Shown here: piece after piece, positions 36,743 to 46,416 of the stretch
How the letters are laid out: each line of letters starts with the position of its first letter
Numbering within the stretch: the first letter of the stretch is position 1
NCBI GenBank assembly: GCA_964609695.1
Contig: CAZSSP010000005.1
Coordinates: 71,824 to 135,823 of the forward strand
DNA length: 64,000 nucleotides
Direction: 5' to 3'
Source: JAGNHS01 sp964609695
GTDB taxonomy: Bacteria > Bdellovibrionota > UBA2428
Notes under the pieces: generated by a model
The model's database searches: none
Told to the model about the DNA's origin: nothing
The model's input: only the letters and a program-made list of their open reading frames with translations
Program-made: the position numbers and the translations under genes

Positions 36743-38164
36743 ATTGGAATACTTCTAGCGGCGGGTCGCGGAACCCGAATGAAATCTGAAAAACCTAAGG
36801 TCCTCTTTAAAATAAACGACGAACCCATGGCTTTCGCTCCTCTACGTTGCCTGATTGATCTTTGCGATAAAGTCCTCATAGTTATTGGTCATGGCGGCGA
36901 AGATGTAAAATCGGAGCTTACAAATCGAATTAAAGAAGTTTATGGAGATAGTCCTTTGTCTTCAAAAGTTCACTTTGTCACTCAAGATCCACCCAAAGGC
37001 ACGGGCGACGCTGTTAAAACAGCTTTTGCGGCTTATCCCGGAAAATGGAAAAATGAGGATCAACTTTTGGTTCTCAACGGAGACCTCCCTTTAATTAAGG
37101 AAGACACCCTTAAATTTTTAATTGATGAATTCAACAAGAAAAAACTTAGCTCTGCTTGCTTAAGCTTCTTCACTCGCAATCCCAAGGGATTTGGACGAAT
37201 TTACCGAGACAAAAGAGGTGTCTTTAGCAAGATCATAGAAGAAAACGATGCCACTGAAGAAGAAAAACGCATCGCTGAGGTGAACTCAGGTGTTTATCTT
37301 TTTCAAGTTTCAGAACTCATAAGCGCCTTAGAAAAACTTAAGATCAATACAAAAAAACAAGAATTCTATTTAACAGACGTTCTAGGTAACAAAGAAAACT
37401 TAGCCTCTGAAGCTTTGGCGTGGAAAAGTCCTAGAGATTTGATGGGAGTCAATACAACTTTTGAACTCGCCAAGGCTCGAAGCCTTGCTCAAATGAGGCT
37501 TCTAAAAAATTTAGCCGAAAACATTGGCGTTGATTTTCTCGATCCTAGAAGAACTTACATTTCAGCTCGAGCCAAATTTCATGGTCCTTGCCAAGTGGGC
37601 CCCGGTACAATGATCCTAGGTCGCAGTGAAATCGGTGCTGGAGTACAAATCATAGGCAATGCATACATTACTGATTCAAAGATAGCTTCCAACACAATTG
37701 TAGATTGGTCCTCAGTTATAAAAGAAAGTGAAATCGGACAAAGTGCTCACATCGGCCCCATGGCCCATCTTCGTCCTAAAACACATTTAGGCGACGAAGT
37801 TCGAGTCGGTAACTTTGTAGAAACTAAAAACACTCATATGGCCAATGGAGCCAAAGCGGCCCATTTAAGTTATTTGGGGGATTCTGAAATTGGAGAGCAA
37901 ACAAATATTGGATGCGGAACCATCACTTGCAATTACGATGGATTTAATAAGCTCAAAACTACAATTGGAAAAAGAGCCTTTATCGGAAGCGATTCTCAAT
38001 TAGTGGCTCCTGTGAATATCGGCGACGATGCCTACATAGGATCCGGAACCACTGTCACTCAAGATGTTCCCAATGGAGCTCTTGCGCTATCTCGATCGAA
38101 TTTAGTTATTAAAGAAGGTTATGCAAAAAAACTTGCCGCTCTAAAAAGAAAATCTAAGGAATAA
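36740..38164 (+). CDS. glmU: Bifunctional UDP-GlcNAc pyrophosphorylase/GlcN-1-P acetyltransferase
   Basis: Makes UDP-GlcNAc for peptidoglycan and LPS. Seen: N-terminal LLAAGRGTRMKSEKPKVL, QDPPKGTGDAVK, NGDLPLI and EFYLTDVL in the uridyltransferase half; left-handed beta-helix hexapeptides in the C-terminal half with GPMAHLRPKT, HLSYLGDSEIG and GCGTITCNYDG. 474 aa, full length. Followed 6 nt later by glmS. Confidence 0.96.
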   Translation: MIGILLAAGRGTRMKSEKPKVLFKINDEPMAFAPLRCLIDLCDKVLIVIGHGGEDVKSELTNRIKEVYGDSPLSSKVHFVTQDPPKGTGDAVKTAFAAYPGKWKNEDQLLVLNGDLPLIKEDTLKFLIDEFNKKKLSSACLSFFTRNPKGFGRIYRDKRGVFSKIIEENDATEEEKRIAEVNSGVYLFQVSELISALEKLKINTKKQEFYLTDVLGNKENLASEALAWKSPRDLMGVNTTFELAKARSLAQMRLLKNLAENIGVDFLDPRRTYISARAKFHGPCQVGPGTMILGRSEIGAGVQIIGNAYITDSKIASNTIVDWSSVIKESEIGQSAHIGPMAHLRPKTHLGDEVRVGNFVETKNTHMANGAKAAHLSYLGDSEIGEQTNIGCGTITCNYDGFNKLKTTIGKRAFIGSDSQLVAPVNIGDDAYIGSGTTVTQDVPNGALALSRSNLVIKEGYAKKLAALKRKSKE

Positions 38165-38170
38165 TTTTGT

Positions 38171-40054
38171 ATGTGTGGAATTGTTGGTTACGCGGGATCA
38201 CAAAGCGCTAAAAATATTTTAATTCAAGGACTCAAATCTCTTGAATATCGAGGTTACGACTCCGCTGGCGTTGCTTTATACGATCAATCTCAAAAAGATT
38301 TCTGGATACGTCGCTCGGTGGGAAGAGTGGCTCAACTCGAAGAGAGCACCCAAAAGGAAGGTGAACTCCCTCAACAAGGCATTGCCCATACTCGATGGGC
38401 GACTCACGGAGTTCCCAGCGAAATTAACGCTCACCCTCACCGCGTCGGACGAGTGGTTCTTGTTCACAATGGAATCATTGAAAATCACGCCCAACTAAAA
38501 AAAGATCTCTTAGCTCAAAATCTAAAATTTGTTTCGCAAACAGACACTGAAGTTTTTGCTCAATTACTAAATTTAGAAATTCAAAACTATTCTAAATCTC
38601 AAAATTTTGATTTGCTCAACACTATTGAAAAAACTAAAATAGTTCTTGAGGCCATTCGCGAAGCCAGTCGCAAAACTGAAGGTCACTACTCCGTTCTTTT
38701 TATGGTTAATGGAATCGAAAACATTGAATTTGCTCTTCACCGTGGAGCCCCTCTCGTCACTGGTCTCAGCTCAAAAGGTTTCCATATCGCCAGCGATCTT
38801 CAAGCTCTTTTACCTTACACTCAGCAATTGCATTTTATGAGTCCACACCAATTATTAGTGGCCAGCCCAGAACAATTAAAATTTTATAATATTGAAAGTC
38901 TTGCTGAAATTTCTGTTCCGCTTGAAAACATTCAATGGACCGCAGATAAAGTTGAAAAAGAGGGCTTCGAGCATTTTATGCTCAAAGAGATTCACCAGCA
39001 ACCTATGACCGTTGCCGACACATTAAGCGGAAGACTTCCACTGGCAAACCATGAAACTTTTATTTGGGACCATCCCAAAGCTCATGAGGCATTATGGAAA
39101 AACGTTAAACGTTTATATCTTGTAGCCTGTGGAACGGCTTATCACGCAGCACTTGTAGGAAAATATTATTTTGAAAACTATGCGCGTATCCCCGTTGAAG
39201 TAGACCTCGCCAGTGAATTCAGATACCGCTCTCCTATTTTAGAAGCTGGGACTGTTGTTGGAGTGATTTCTCAATCGGGAGAAACGGCCGACACCTTAGC
39301 GGCTCTAAGACTCGCCAACGAAATGGGTGTCTCAACTTTTTCAATTTGCAACGTGCCTGGTTCCACCATTATGCGTGAATCGCAATTTCAATATTCGACT
39401 AAGGCGGGTCCAGAAATTGGAGTCGCATCCACTAAAGCCTTTACAGGCCAGCTCACCTTACTCTGTGCACTCGCTCTTGATGTAGCCAAACTTCGCGGAA
39501 ACAAAGACCCTCTTGTTGAAGAAGCTGTTGATTCACTTTCAAGACTTCCCCACGATTTAGAAATCACGCTCCAGCAAGATGAAACATTTAGAAAAATTGG
39601 AGCTTCTTTAGCTAACAAAAGAACCATACTCTTTATTGGACGTGGCACCATGTATCCTATTGCACTAGAGGGTGCGCTTAAACTTAAAGAAATCACTTAT
39701 CGCCACGCTGAAGGTTACGCCGCCGGCGAACTCAAACACGGTCCCATTGCCATGGTCGATGAAAACTTAGTTGCCATAGTTTTAGGCCCCACAGAGAAAC
39801 TCCTTCAAAAAACTCTTTCAAATTTAGAAGAAATTCGCTCAAGAAGAGGAATCATCATTGGAGTGGGCGAATCCGATAACGAAGATTTTATAGAACTTTG
39901 CGATGAATACATAAAAGTTCCCCGATGCTCTTGGGCCACGGCTCCAATTATCTACAACATCCCGCTACAACTCATTTCCTATGGATTGGCACAGCACTTA
40001 GGTCTCGATATCGACAAACCTCGCAATCTCGCAAAATCTGTAACCGTAGAATAG
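38171..40054 (+). CDS. glmS: Glucosamine-fructose-6-phosphate aminotransferase
   Basis: Glutamine-dependent synthesis of GlcN-6-P, feeding glmU through GlmM. Seen: Cys2 nucleophile in MCGIVGYAG, TRWATHG, two SIS domains with SQSGETADTLAAL and GVASTKAFTGQ, HAEGYAAGELKHGP, and the closing LAKSVTVE. 627 aa. AAGGA precedes the ATG. No glmS ribozyme is visible in the 6-nt gap. Confidence 0.97.
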   Translation: MCGIVGYAGSQSAKNILIQGLKSLEYRGYDSAGVALYDQSQKDFWIRRSVGRVAQLEESTQKEGELPQQGIAHTRWATHGVPSEINAHPHRVGRVVLVHNGIIENHAQLKKDLLAQNLKFVSQTDTEVFAQLLNLEIQNYSKSQNFDLLNTIEKTKIVLEAIREASRKTEGHYSVLFMVNGIENIEFALHRGAPLVTGLSSKGFHIASDLQALLPYTQQLHFMSPHQLLVASPEQLKFYNIESLAEISVPLENIQWTADKVEKEGFEHFMLKEIHQQPMTVADTLSGRLPLANHETFIWDHPKAHEALWKNVKRLYLVACGTAYHAALVGKYYFENYARIPVEVDLASEFRYRSPILEAGTVVGVISQSGETADTLAALRLANEMGVSTFSICNVPGSTIMRESQFQYSTKAGPEIGVASTKAFTGQLTLLCALALDVAKLRGNKDPLVEEAVDSLSRLPHDLEITLQQDETFRKIGASLANKRTILFIGRGTMYPIALEGALKLKEITYRHAEGYAAGELKHGPIAMVDENLVAIVLGPTEKLLQKTLSNLEEIRSRRGIIIGVGESDNEDFIELCDEYIKVPRCSWATAPIIYNIPLQLISYGLAQHLGLDIDKPRNLAKSVTVE

Positions 40055-40194
40055 TTCGTTAACACATTCTTAATGAATTCTTTTCGCATTTTTTTTATAG
40101 ATTTTTGATTAAGTAAACTATTCTAATAGAGTCATTTCAAATCTGAGTTTATTCTCACGTTTTACGATAGAAACTCCGAAATACATTGAGGTTT

Positions 40195-41751
40195 ATGGTC
40201 AAAATACATTTCATATTATTTTGTATTCTAGTGTGTTTTAGTTCAGACTCTTTTGCTGTTGATCCCAACGATTTTTTCAATATTCTATATCCTAAAACAC
40301 CCCAAGCTCAACGCGCCACGACTCCAAAAATTCCTCCTTCCTTAATTAATGAACTCTCCCCTTCTAATTTTTTAATTAGAGTCTCCAATGAAACCGTTTC
40401 AGAAATAAAAAAAAGAATAGCTGCACTTACTGAAAATGATCCCGCCCGAAAGTTACTAGAACAAGATTTAAAAAAATATCTTGGAACCTATGAACATCTT
40501 AGCCGACATTTAAAAGCCCTAAGACAAAGTGCCACAACCATGGGGCTCAATGATATGGAACTTAGAAACATGAGTTATGGAATTATTTATTCTGATTACG
40601 GAAAAGGGAAATTAGGTGTTGAACTTTTACTACCCGGCCCCAACACCTCAGCCTCAGAATTAAACCGATCCAATAGATTGCTTAAAGTTTTATCCGGACA
40701 GACTGAAGGAATGAGCGCAAAAGACATCGAAGCTGCTGAAATCATCAAAGAACTTGCGGGAGGTCATTTACTTCCTCAAAAATCACTTGAGGAGATCAGA
40801 AAAGGATTCAAGGATTTCCCCGCCAGAATAGGTTACCTTCACGAATTACCTGGAATGATTCATGCCCTTGAAGCACTCGATAAAGGTTTGAGTTTAGAAG
40901 AATTTAAAATTCGAATTCAAACAAATCTATATCACAATGGCCCCAATGAAGGTTTTTGGAAACATGTTTTGGAAAACTTTGCTAAAGGCAATGATGATTT
41001 TTTCAAAGGAACTGTATTTGAAAAAGGCTACCCCTCCCCTAACAATCGCTATAGTTTGTGGCACACTTTACTCGACAGGCTCGACCAAGGCACCGGCGGA
41101 GGTCATCTAAAAATTGAAGCCGAAACAAAAGGTATAGTTCCCATTCAAAAGTTCATACACGAAATGATGAACGACAATCCCGATGGCACTTTAGAACAAT
41201 TTAAAATCCTCAATCAAAAAGCCGAAGAGCTCTTAGCCGATAGTCCAAATGAAAAAAGATATTTTAAAAAAATCACAGACGACGCTACTCTTAGAATTAG
41301 AAACTTTAAGAGAGATGCAAAACATAAAATTCAAATTACTTATAGACCCGCTATAAATTCATTAGGTGTTTCTCTAGGAAAAAATCCTGATGGCCATTTC
41401 AAAGACAACATTACCCAAATTAAAATAGGGAAAAACATCTATTCCTCGATAGATATTCCAGAAGACAAACGCCAAGCGGGCTTTAATTATTTCAGATGGG
41501 AAAGTCCTGAAGAATTAAAACAAGGTCAACGAGCTATCACTGATAAATTAGTGCTGGATTGGAAAGCACAAACACGTGAGCTCAACAAAAACTTAGAACC
41601 TATGAACTTAGCAAAATATGGCCATCGTTTTGCAGATGTGGCGATAGGCCCTATTCATAGAGTTAATACAGAAGATCCTTGTAATAGCCGACTCGGTGAG
41701 CTTTCGCTTTTGAAAAACTTTAGTTCACCGGCACGTATGACTTCACCTTAA
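40195..41751 (+). CDS. Exported protein of unknown function
   Basis: 518 residues with a signal peptide (IHFILFCILVCFSSDSFA, cleavage near 25). The body is mostly helical and charged, with no recognised domain, no internal repeats and few Cys. The ATG at 40195 has GAGG 5 nt upstream; a TTG at 40186 is less likely. The 140 nt before it, after glmS, hold no other gene. Its 3' end overlaps the opposing receiver-PilZ gene by 32 nt. Periplasmic or secreted location is inferred. Confidence 0.75.
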   Translation: MVKIHFILFCILVCFSSDSFAVDPNDFFNILYPKTPQAQRATTPKIPPSLINELSPSNFLIRVSNETVSEIKKRIAALTENDPARKLLEQDLKKYLGTYEHLSRHLKALRQSATTMGLNDMELRNMSYGIIYSDYGKGKLGVELLLPGPNTSASELNRSNRLLKVLSGQTEGMSAKDIEAAEIIKELAGGHLLPQKSLEEIRKGFKDFPARIGYLHELPGMIHALEALDKGLSLEEFKIRIQTNLYHNGPNEGFWKHVLENFAKGNDDFFKGTVFEKGYPSPNNRYSLWHTLLDRLDQGTGGGHLKIEAETKGIVPIQKFIHEMMNDNPDGTLEQFKILNQKAEELLADSPNEKRYFKKITDDATLRIRNFKRDAKHKIQITYRPAINSLGVSLGKNPDGHFKDNITQIKIGKNIYSSIDIPEDKRQAGFNYFRWESPEELKQGQRAITDKLVLDWKAQTRELNKNLEPMNLAKYGHRFADVAIGPIHRVNTEDPCNSRLGELSLLKNFSSPARMTSP

Positions 41752-42469
41752 AAAGTTCCACAAAGGCTTGTAGCACTAAATAGTTTTCTTCAGAAATAGT
41801 TAGGAACTCAATCCCCACACCAGGCCCCGGACTTCCCTTAATCCAACGAACAATCCCTTTACCTTGAATCAAATAATGAGGAAATGCATCAACCTTGATA
41901 TTGAAATCTAAAATCTGCCCGATTTCGGGAATCTTCTGACCAAAATCTAGTCTTAAGAAAAATCCGCCACGCCCAATATTCCCTACAGACGCTTTCAATT
42001 CTTCATTTGTCTTAGAATTCACAACATGACCATGAATGTCTTTCACATCAATTCTTGGGAAATGTCGGCGTTCACTTATACGAGTCGCCAGCTCTTTAAT
42101 TTCAGAAATATTAAAAGGCTTTTCAATCAACCCAAAGGCACCAGCCTGGTGGCAATCAAATAGTGTTATTCGTGGATTAGAACTGGCAAAAACAATTTCC
42201 GGCTTTTGAACTTTACGGCGTCTAATTTCCTTAGCCACCTCAAAGCCTTCTTTTTCATGTTCATCCAAATCAATAATCACAAGGTCTAAATCAGGAAGCA
42301 CAGGAGCCCCCCAAAGCGTGGAAAATGCCTCCATGGATATACAGGATTCAACGCTGATGCCTGAACCAACGGCATTTAAATGCGGCACAACTCCAGCCGT
42401 ACTTCGTCCACTAGGATCAAAGAGGAGCACATGCATTGGGTTTTGTGATTCTTGTTTTTCTAAGCTCAT
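41720..42469 (-). CDS. Response-regulator receiver plus PilZ domain protein
   Basis: Residues about 10-130 form a CheY-like receiver with phospho-Asp in LVIIDLDE, Ser in FASSNP and Lys in GLIEKPF. The acidic pocket keeps only one Asp (FDPSG). Residues about 132-240 form a PilZ domain with RRHFPR and NIGRGGFFL. The second PilZ motif has Gly where Ser is usual, so c-di-GMP affinity may be altered. It likely couples phosphorylation to a PilZ-mediated output. It is divergent (106 nt) from a sigma-54 activator, a probable regulatory pair. Confidence 0.85.
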   Translation of the reverse strand: MSLEKQESQNPMHVLLFDPSGRSTAGVVPHLNAVGSGISVESCISMEAFSTLWGAPVLPDLDLVIIDLDEHEKEGFEVAKEIRRRKVQKPEIVFASSNPRITLFDCHQAGAFGLIEKPFNISEIKELATRISERRHFPRIDVKDIHGHVVNSKTNEELKASVGNIGRGGFFLRLDFGQKIPEIGQILDFNIKVDAFPHYLIQGKGIVRWIKGSPGPGVGIEFLTISEENYLVLQAFVELFKVKSYVPVN

Positions 42470-42575
42470 ACAAAATCTAATTATGCCTTAGTCTTATATT
42501 GCACAGTGTTATATTTTATAGTAATTTACATGAGTTCTTGGTAAAGCCAAAAGGTAAATAATTACAAAAATTTAT

Positions 42576-43922
42576 ATGATTAATATACTTATCTCAGAAG
42601 ACGACAGCCTCATACAAGAAGTCCTAAAAGCTCTCCTTGCTCCAAATAAAGTCACTATATTCAATAACTTATCTGAACTTTTAGAAAAATCTGGAACTGC
42701 TTCCGCCGACCTTCTTTTAATTGATCTCTGCCATGCTGCCGACCCCAAAGGAACCCAGAGCTTAGCCTCCATTCCTGAGCTTAAACGTAAGTATCCGTGC
42801 GCCGAAATCGTCGTTCAATCTGGAGTCCAAGACATCTCCATCATGAGAAGTTGTCTAGAATATGGTGCCCGTAAATTTATTTTAAAGGACCACCTAGCTG
42901 ATGAAATTCCGCTTTTGGTTGAAAGACTCAAACAAGAAAAAGTTTGGAAAGAGGCTATCGATAAAATCATGATAGGCGAATCTCAAGCCATGAAAGATCT
43001 CAAACGCGATATTCTTTTACTTAAAAGTCGCGGAACTGGATTTGACGTTTTGGTTGAGGGCGAAACTGGTAGCGGTAAGGAGCTTTGCGCTCGCGCACTT
43101 CACCAGCCCACAAATAGTCACTTTGTTGAAGTTAATGCTGGTGCCATTCCAGAAGATCTCTTTGAAATGAGTTTTTTTGGTGCGGACAAAGGGGCCTATA
43201 CTGGAGCTCAACAGGTTCGCGATGGTTTCTTCGCCGAGGCCAATGGTGGAACGCTCTTTATTGATGAAATTCAGAATCTTTCCTATTCCAATCAAGCTAA
43301 GCTTTTAAGAGTTTTAGAAACTCGCCAATTTCAAAGAGTGGGTTCAGCCCAAAACCAAAAATTTACTGGACGTATTATTTTTGCAAGCAATATTCACCTT
43401 CGTGAAAAGGTAGCTAAAAATCAATTTCGAGAAGACCTCTACTACAGAATTTCTCAAGTTAGAGTTTATTCCCCTCCCCTCAGATTACGCCGAAGCGATA
43501 TCCCGAGCATTGCTAATTCGTTCTTAAAGAACGAAGCCCAAAGCCCCATGAAATTTACAGAAAAAGCATTGGATTATCTTCAACAGTCCTATGACTGGCC
43601 AGGTAACGTCAGAGAGCTTAAAGGATTGGTGAAGCAATTTGCCCTAAAACACCCCCTACCTCTAATAGATGTTTTAGATATTGAAAAAGCTCTTCACGAA
43701 CAATGGAGTGATTGGACTAAAAAGGCTCAAAGCGAAGTAGCCCCCGATCAATTCCAAATTTCTTGGGAACAGAATTTTGATGAAAACATCAAAACCCTCG
43801 AAAAGTTTCTTCTTAAAAAAAGCCTCGAAAAATGGGGATCAAAAGATGCGCGAGAAAAGCTCAACGTTAGCCGTTCTCGCTTTTACGATAAGCTAAAAGA
43901 ATACCAACTTATTTCAGATTAA
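42576..43922 (+). CDS. Sigma-54-dependent response regulator (NtrC family)
   Basis: Receiver (ILISEDDSLI, phospho-Asp in LLLIDLCH, Lys in FILKDHL), then an AAA+ domain with Walker A VEGETGSGKELCARAL, sigma-54 contact loop GAYTGA (Phe to Tyr versus the usual GAFTGA), GGTLFIDEIQNLS, FREDLYYRI and WPGNVREL. A Fis-like HTH closes it (AREKLNVSRSRFYDKL). 448 aa, normal length. Target genes unknown. It ends 14 nt into the opposing ihfA gene; IHF commonly assists sigma-54 promoters. Confidence 0.92.
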   Translation: MINILISEDDSLIQEVLKALLAPNKVTIFNNLSELLEKSGTASADLLLIDLCHAADPKGTQSLASIPELKRKYPCAEIVVQSGVQDISIMRSCLEYGARKFILKDHLADEIPLLVERLKQEKVWKEAIDKIMIGESQAMKDLKRDILLLKSRGTGFDVLVEGETGSGKELCARALHQPTNSHFVEVNAGAIPEDLFEMSFFGADKGAYTGAQQVRDGFFAEANGGTLFIDEIQNLSYSNQAKLLRVLETRQFQRVGSAQNQKFTGRIIFASNIHLREKVAKNQFREDLYYRISQVRVYSPPLRLRRSDIPSIANSFLKNEAQSPMKFTEKALDYLQQSYDWPGNVRELKGLVKQFALKHPLPLIDVLDIEKALHEQWSDWTKKAQSEVAPDQFQISWEQNFDENIKTLEKFLLKKSLEKWGSKDAREKLNVSRSRFYDKLKEYQLISD

Positions 43923-44193
43923 TAGCTTCTTTGAGAACCTGGCTCACCTTGAAAGACATAACTCTTCGAGCCGAAATCTCCATAGCGCTACCCGATTGAG
44001 GGTTACGTCCTGTTCTAGAACGCTTATCGCGCAAAACGAAATTTCCAAAACCAGAAATTTTCACGTTATGCCCGATCTCGAGTGAATCTTTAATAGAGTC
44101 GAATACCTGTTCTACCAAGTCAGCAGCTTCGAGCTTGGAAAATCCACACTTTTCAGCCACTTTCTCAACGATGTCGACCTTGGTCAGTGTCAT
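43909..44193 (-). CDS. ihfA: Integration host factor alpha subunit (HU/IHF family)
   Basis: 94 residues with the DNABII fold: TLTKVDIVEKVAEKCGFSK, KISGFGNFVLRDKRSR, GRNPQSG at the intercalating arm and ISARRVMSFK. The arm residues and 'FGNFVLRDK' fit IHF alpha better than HU. It bends DNA at promoters and origins. AGGGGG precedes the ATG by 8 nt. Confidence 0.9.
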   Translation of the reverse strand: MTLTKVDIVEKVAEKCGFSKLEAADLVEQVFDSIKDSLEIGHNVKISGFGNFVLRDKRSRTGRNPQSGSAMEISARRVMSFKVSQVLKEAINLK

Positions 44194-44246
44194 AACTCTA
44201 CCCCCTACTTAAAATTTAAAGGAAGTTACTGAAATTTCAAGGATTA

Positions 44247-44630
44247 TTATAGAGTGTTTTTACGCCTTAACACGACGCGAGACGATTTCTTACGCTCTTC
44301 ATCCAATCTTCGAGCTTCTTCGAGCTGTTTTTCATGAAAAGCTTTAATTTGAGCCTTTAATTTTTGATACCACTCATCGACTCCCTCAACATCAATGAGG
44401 TTAGCCAATATATCCAATGAAGCCCTTGAGACTTTAATGGTCTCTCCGGCACGATTAGAAAGCACGTAAATCTCTTCCTGCTCTTTGGCCCCGGTTAAAT
44501 CGCAAACTCCAGAACGATCAGGAAAAAAATGTGAGCGAATGCACTTAAGCGAAGGCGCGCCTTTCGAGAAAAGACGAACTTTCTGCTGATAAGACTCCAT
44601 CAATTGAGGAGATACATAACGCAAGCTCAT
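44247..44630 (-). CDS. Small protein of unknown function with a Cys/His cluster
   Basis: 127 residues, no signal peptide. A short Cys/His cluster (C-x3-H, then CDLTG about 10 residues on) is followed by a small beta section and a long charged C-terminal helix rich in Glu/Arg/Lys. GAGG lies 5 nt before the ATG. Not recognised; metal binding or RNA binding is only suggested by composition. It is upstream of ihfA on the same strand with a 53-nt gap. Confidence 0.7.
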   Translation of the reverse strand: MSLRYVSPQLMESYQQKVRLFSKGAPSLKCIRSHFFPDRSGVCDLTGAKEQEEIYVLSNRAGETIKVSRASLDILANLIDVEGVDEWYQKLKAQIKAFHEKQLEEARRLDEERKKSSRVVLRRKNTL

Positions 44631-44771
44631 GCATCCTCATTACGAAAATCAGCCATAGAAAGCAAGAATATTTCTCTTAAGCTCTCTTAAATGAAGGCCT
44701 ATTTCTTATAGCTTTAATGAAGCTTCTTTGAATCTTGCCTAAAAGTGCGCTCAGACCTAGATTTCAATGCC

Positions 44772-45752
44772 ATGCCTTCTTATAGCCTCTTTATAAGCGT
44801 TCCTAGAGGAGAATTAGATTCGCTCACTAATACAATAAGCCCATTAGAAGGATTTTTAGGCCTCCAAGAAACCGAAAGTTCCGATAGTGATCTATTTGCC
44901 GTACCCGAAGGAATGGAGTTTCAAGAATTTGGCACAAAAGCTGCCGAGAGATTCGACGAACATTTAAAGAAAAACACTAGAAGCACTCACTTTATAAAAA
45001 TATATTTCGAAATTGAAGAATCAGAAAAAATCAAAATTGAAAAGCAGCTTAAAAATTATGCTCCATTCAAATGGGACCTCATCGAAAGCAAAGATTATGT
45101 TGATGAGTATAAAAAACACGTCAAAGGAAATTATATTGGGAAAAAACTCTGGGTTGGCCCTCCGTGGGATCTCCCTTCTAATAAGGATCTTATAAAATAC
45201 ATCATTGAGCCAGGACTTGGTTTTGGAACTGGAGAACACCCCACCACACAAATGTGTTTGGCCACTCTCGAAGAACTCAAAGATGAAATTAATCCTAAAA
45301 ATATTCTTGATCTTGGATGTGGCTCAGGAATTTTAAGCATGGCTTGCTTAGATTTTTTTCCAAAAGCTTCAATCTGGGCCACCGACCTTGATCCACTTTG
45401 CGAAAATGAAGTGAGTAAAAATTTTGCCTTAAACTCAAAAGATCAATCCAAAATAAAAACTCACTTTGGCAAAGCGGCCTCTCTTAGTTCACTCAGACGA
45501 GAAGGAGCCCCTCTCTTTGATTTACTTGTTTCAAATATCTACGTGAATGTTCTCATCGATTTATTAGCTGAAATTAATAGCTCTTTAAGCTCGGGGGCCT
45601 TTTGGTTATTAAGCGGAATTTTAGAAGATGGGAGCCAAAATCAACTCGTCGAGTTAACTCAAAAAGAAATGCGTCTCGTAAAACAACGGCGCTGCGCTCA
45701 CCCTCAAAACAGTTCTGAAATATGGCTCTCAATGCTTTGGCAGAAGTCTTGA
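44772..45752 (+). CDS. prmA: Ribosomal protein L11 methyltransferase
   Basis: Trimethylates L11. Seen: N-terminal ferredoxin-like half, the PrmA substrate-binding motif GLGFGTGEHPTTQMCL, SAM motif ILDLGCGSGILSMAC, and LVSNIYVNVL in place of the usual NILAGPL. ATG 44772 gives the usual PrmA N-terminus; GTG 44745 adds nine residues. 326 aa. Confidence 0.9.
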   Translation: MPSYSLFISVPRGELDSLTNTISPLEGFLGLQETESSDSDLFAVPEGMEFQEFGTKAAERFDEHLKKNTRSTHFIKIYFEIEESEKIKIEKQLKNYAPFKWDLIESKDYVDEYKKHVKGNYIGKKLWVGPPWDLPSNKDLIKYIIEPGLGFGTGEHPTTQMCLATLEELKDEINPKNILDLGCGSGILSMACLDFFPKASIWATDLDPLCENEVSKNFALNSKDQSKIKTHFGKAASLSSLRREGAPLFDLLVSNIYVNVLIDLLAEINSSLSSGAFWLLSGILEDGSQNQLVELTQKEMRLVKQRRCAHPQNSSEIWLSMLWQKS

Positions 45753-45785
45753 TAGGAAGCACTGGCGAGGTTAAGAAATACTGAA

Positions 45786-46331
45786 ATGATATTGAGCGGA
45801 CCAGAAATTAAAAAACGTTTAGGTAAAGACATTGCCATTGATCCTTTTGTTGAAAGTCGCCTAAATCCTAATTCTTATAATTTAACTCTTGCCCCTGAAA
45901 TCATGGTCTATACGGAAATGCCTTTAGACATGAAAAAAGCCAACCCCGTAGAAAAATTCAAAATTGGAAGCGAAGGATTGCTCTTAGAACCGGGAAAGCT
46001 TTATTTGGCTCGCACCGCTGAATACACCAAAACTTATAATTTAGTTCCAATGCTTGAAGGCCGCTCAAGTATTGGTCGTTTAGGTCTCTACATTCACGTC
46101 ACCGCTGGCTTTGGTGATGTCGGTTTTGAAGGATATTGGACCTTAGAAATGCATTGCGTTCACCCTATTCGCATTTATGCCGGAGTTGAAATCTGCCAAA
46201 TTTTTTACCATCAAGTGGCCGGTGAAACGATTAGTTATGAATCTAAAAAATACCAAAGAAACGCTGGTGTTCAAGCTTCTCGTTTGTGGATGGATTTTCA
46301 CGATGAAGAGAAAAATTCTGGCAACGCCTAA
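45786..46331 (+). CDS. dcd: dCTP deaminase (Dcd/DUT family)
   Basis: Trimeric enzyme deaminating dCTP to dUTP for thymidylate synthesis. Seen: LNPNSYNLTLAP, LEPGKLYLARTAEY, MLEGRSSIGRLGLYIH, and VTAGFGDVGFEGYWTLE, in which the final Glu is the deaminase catalytic residue. The AGFGDxGFxG wording is shared with bifunctional DCD-DUT forms, so dUTPase activity is possible. 181 aa. Confidence 0.9.
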   Translation: MILSGPEIKKRLGKDIAIDPFVESRLNPNSYNLTLAPEIMVYTEMPLDMKKANPVEKFKIGSEGLLLEPGKLYLARTAEYTKTYNLVPMLEGRSSIGRLGLYIHVTAGFGDVGFEGYWTLEMHCVHPIRIYAGVEICQIFYHQVAGETISYESKKYQRNAGVQASRLWMDFHDEEKNSGNA

Positions 46332-46416
46332 ACTTTTTCTTAATTAGACTTACATCTTCAACATTTAAGGCTTTGTGTGTTGACCAATCTTTGCATTCAT
46401 CCCTATTCACTTATCT

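Noticed and set aside
38165..38170. glmS ribozyme before glmS
   Set aside because: The gap to glmU is only 6 nt, and no ribozyme core is seen.
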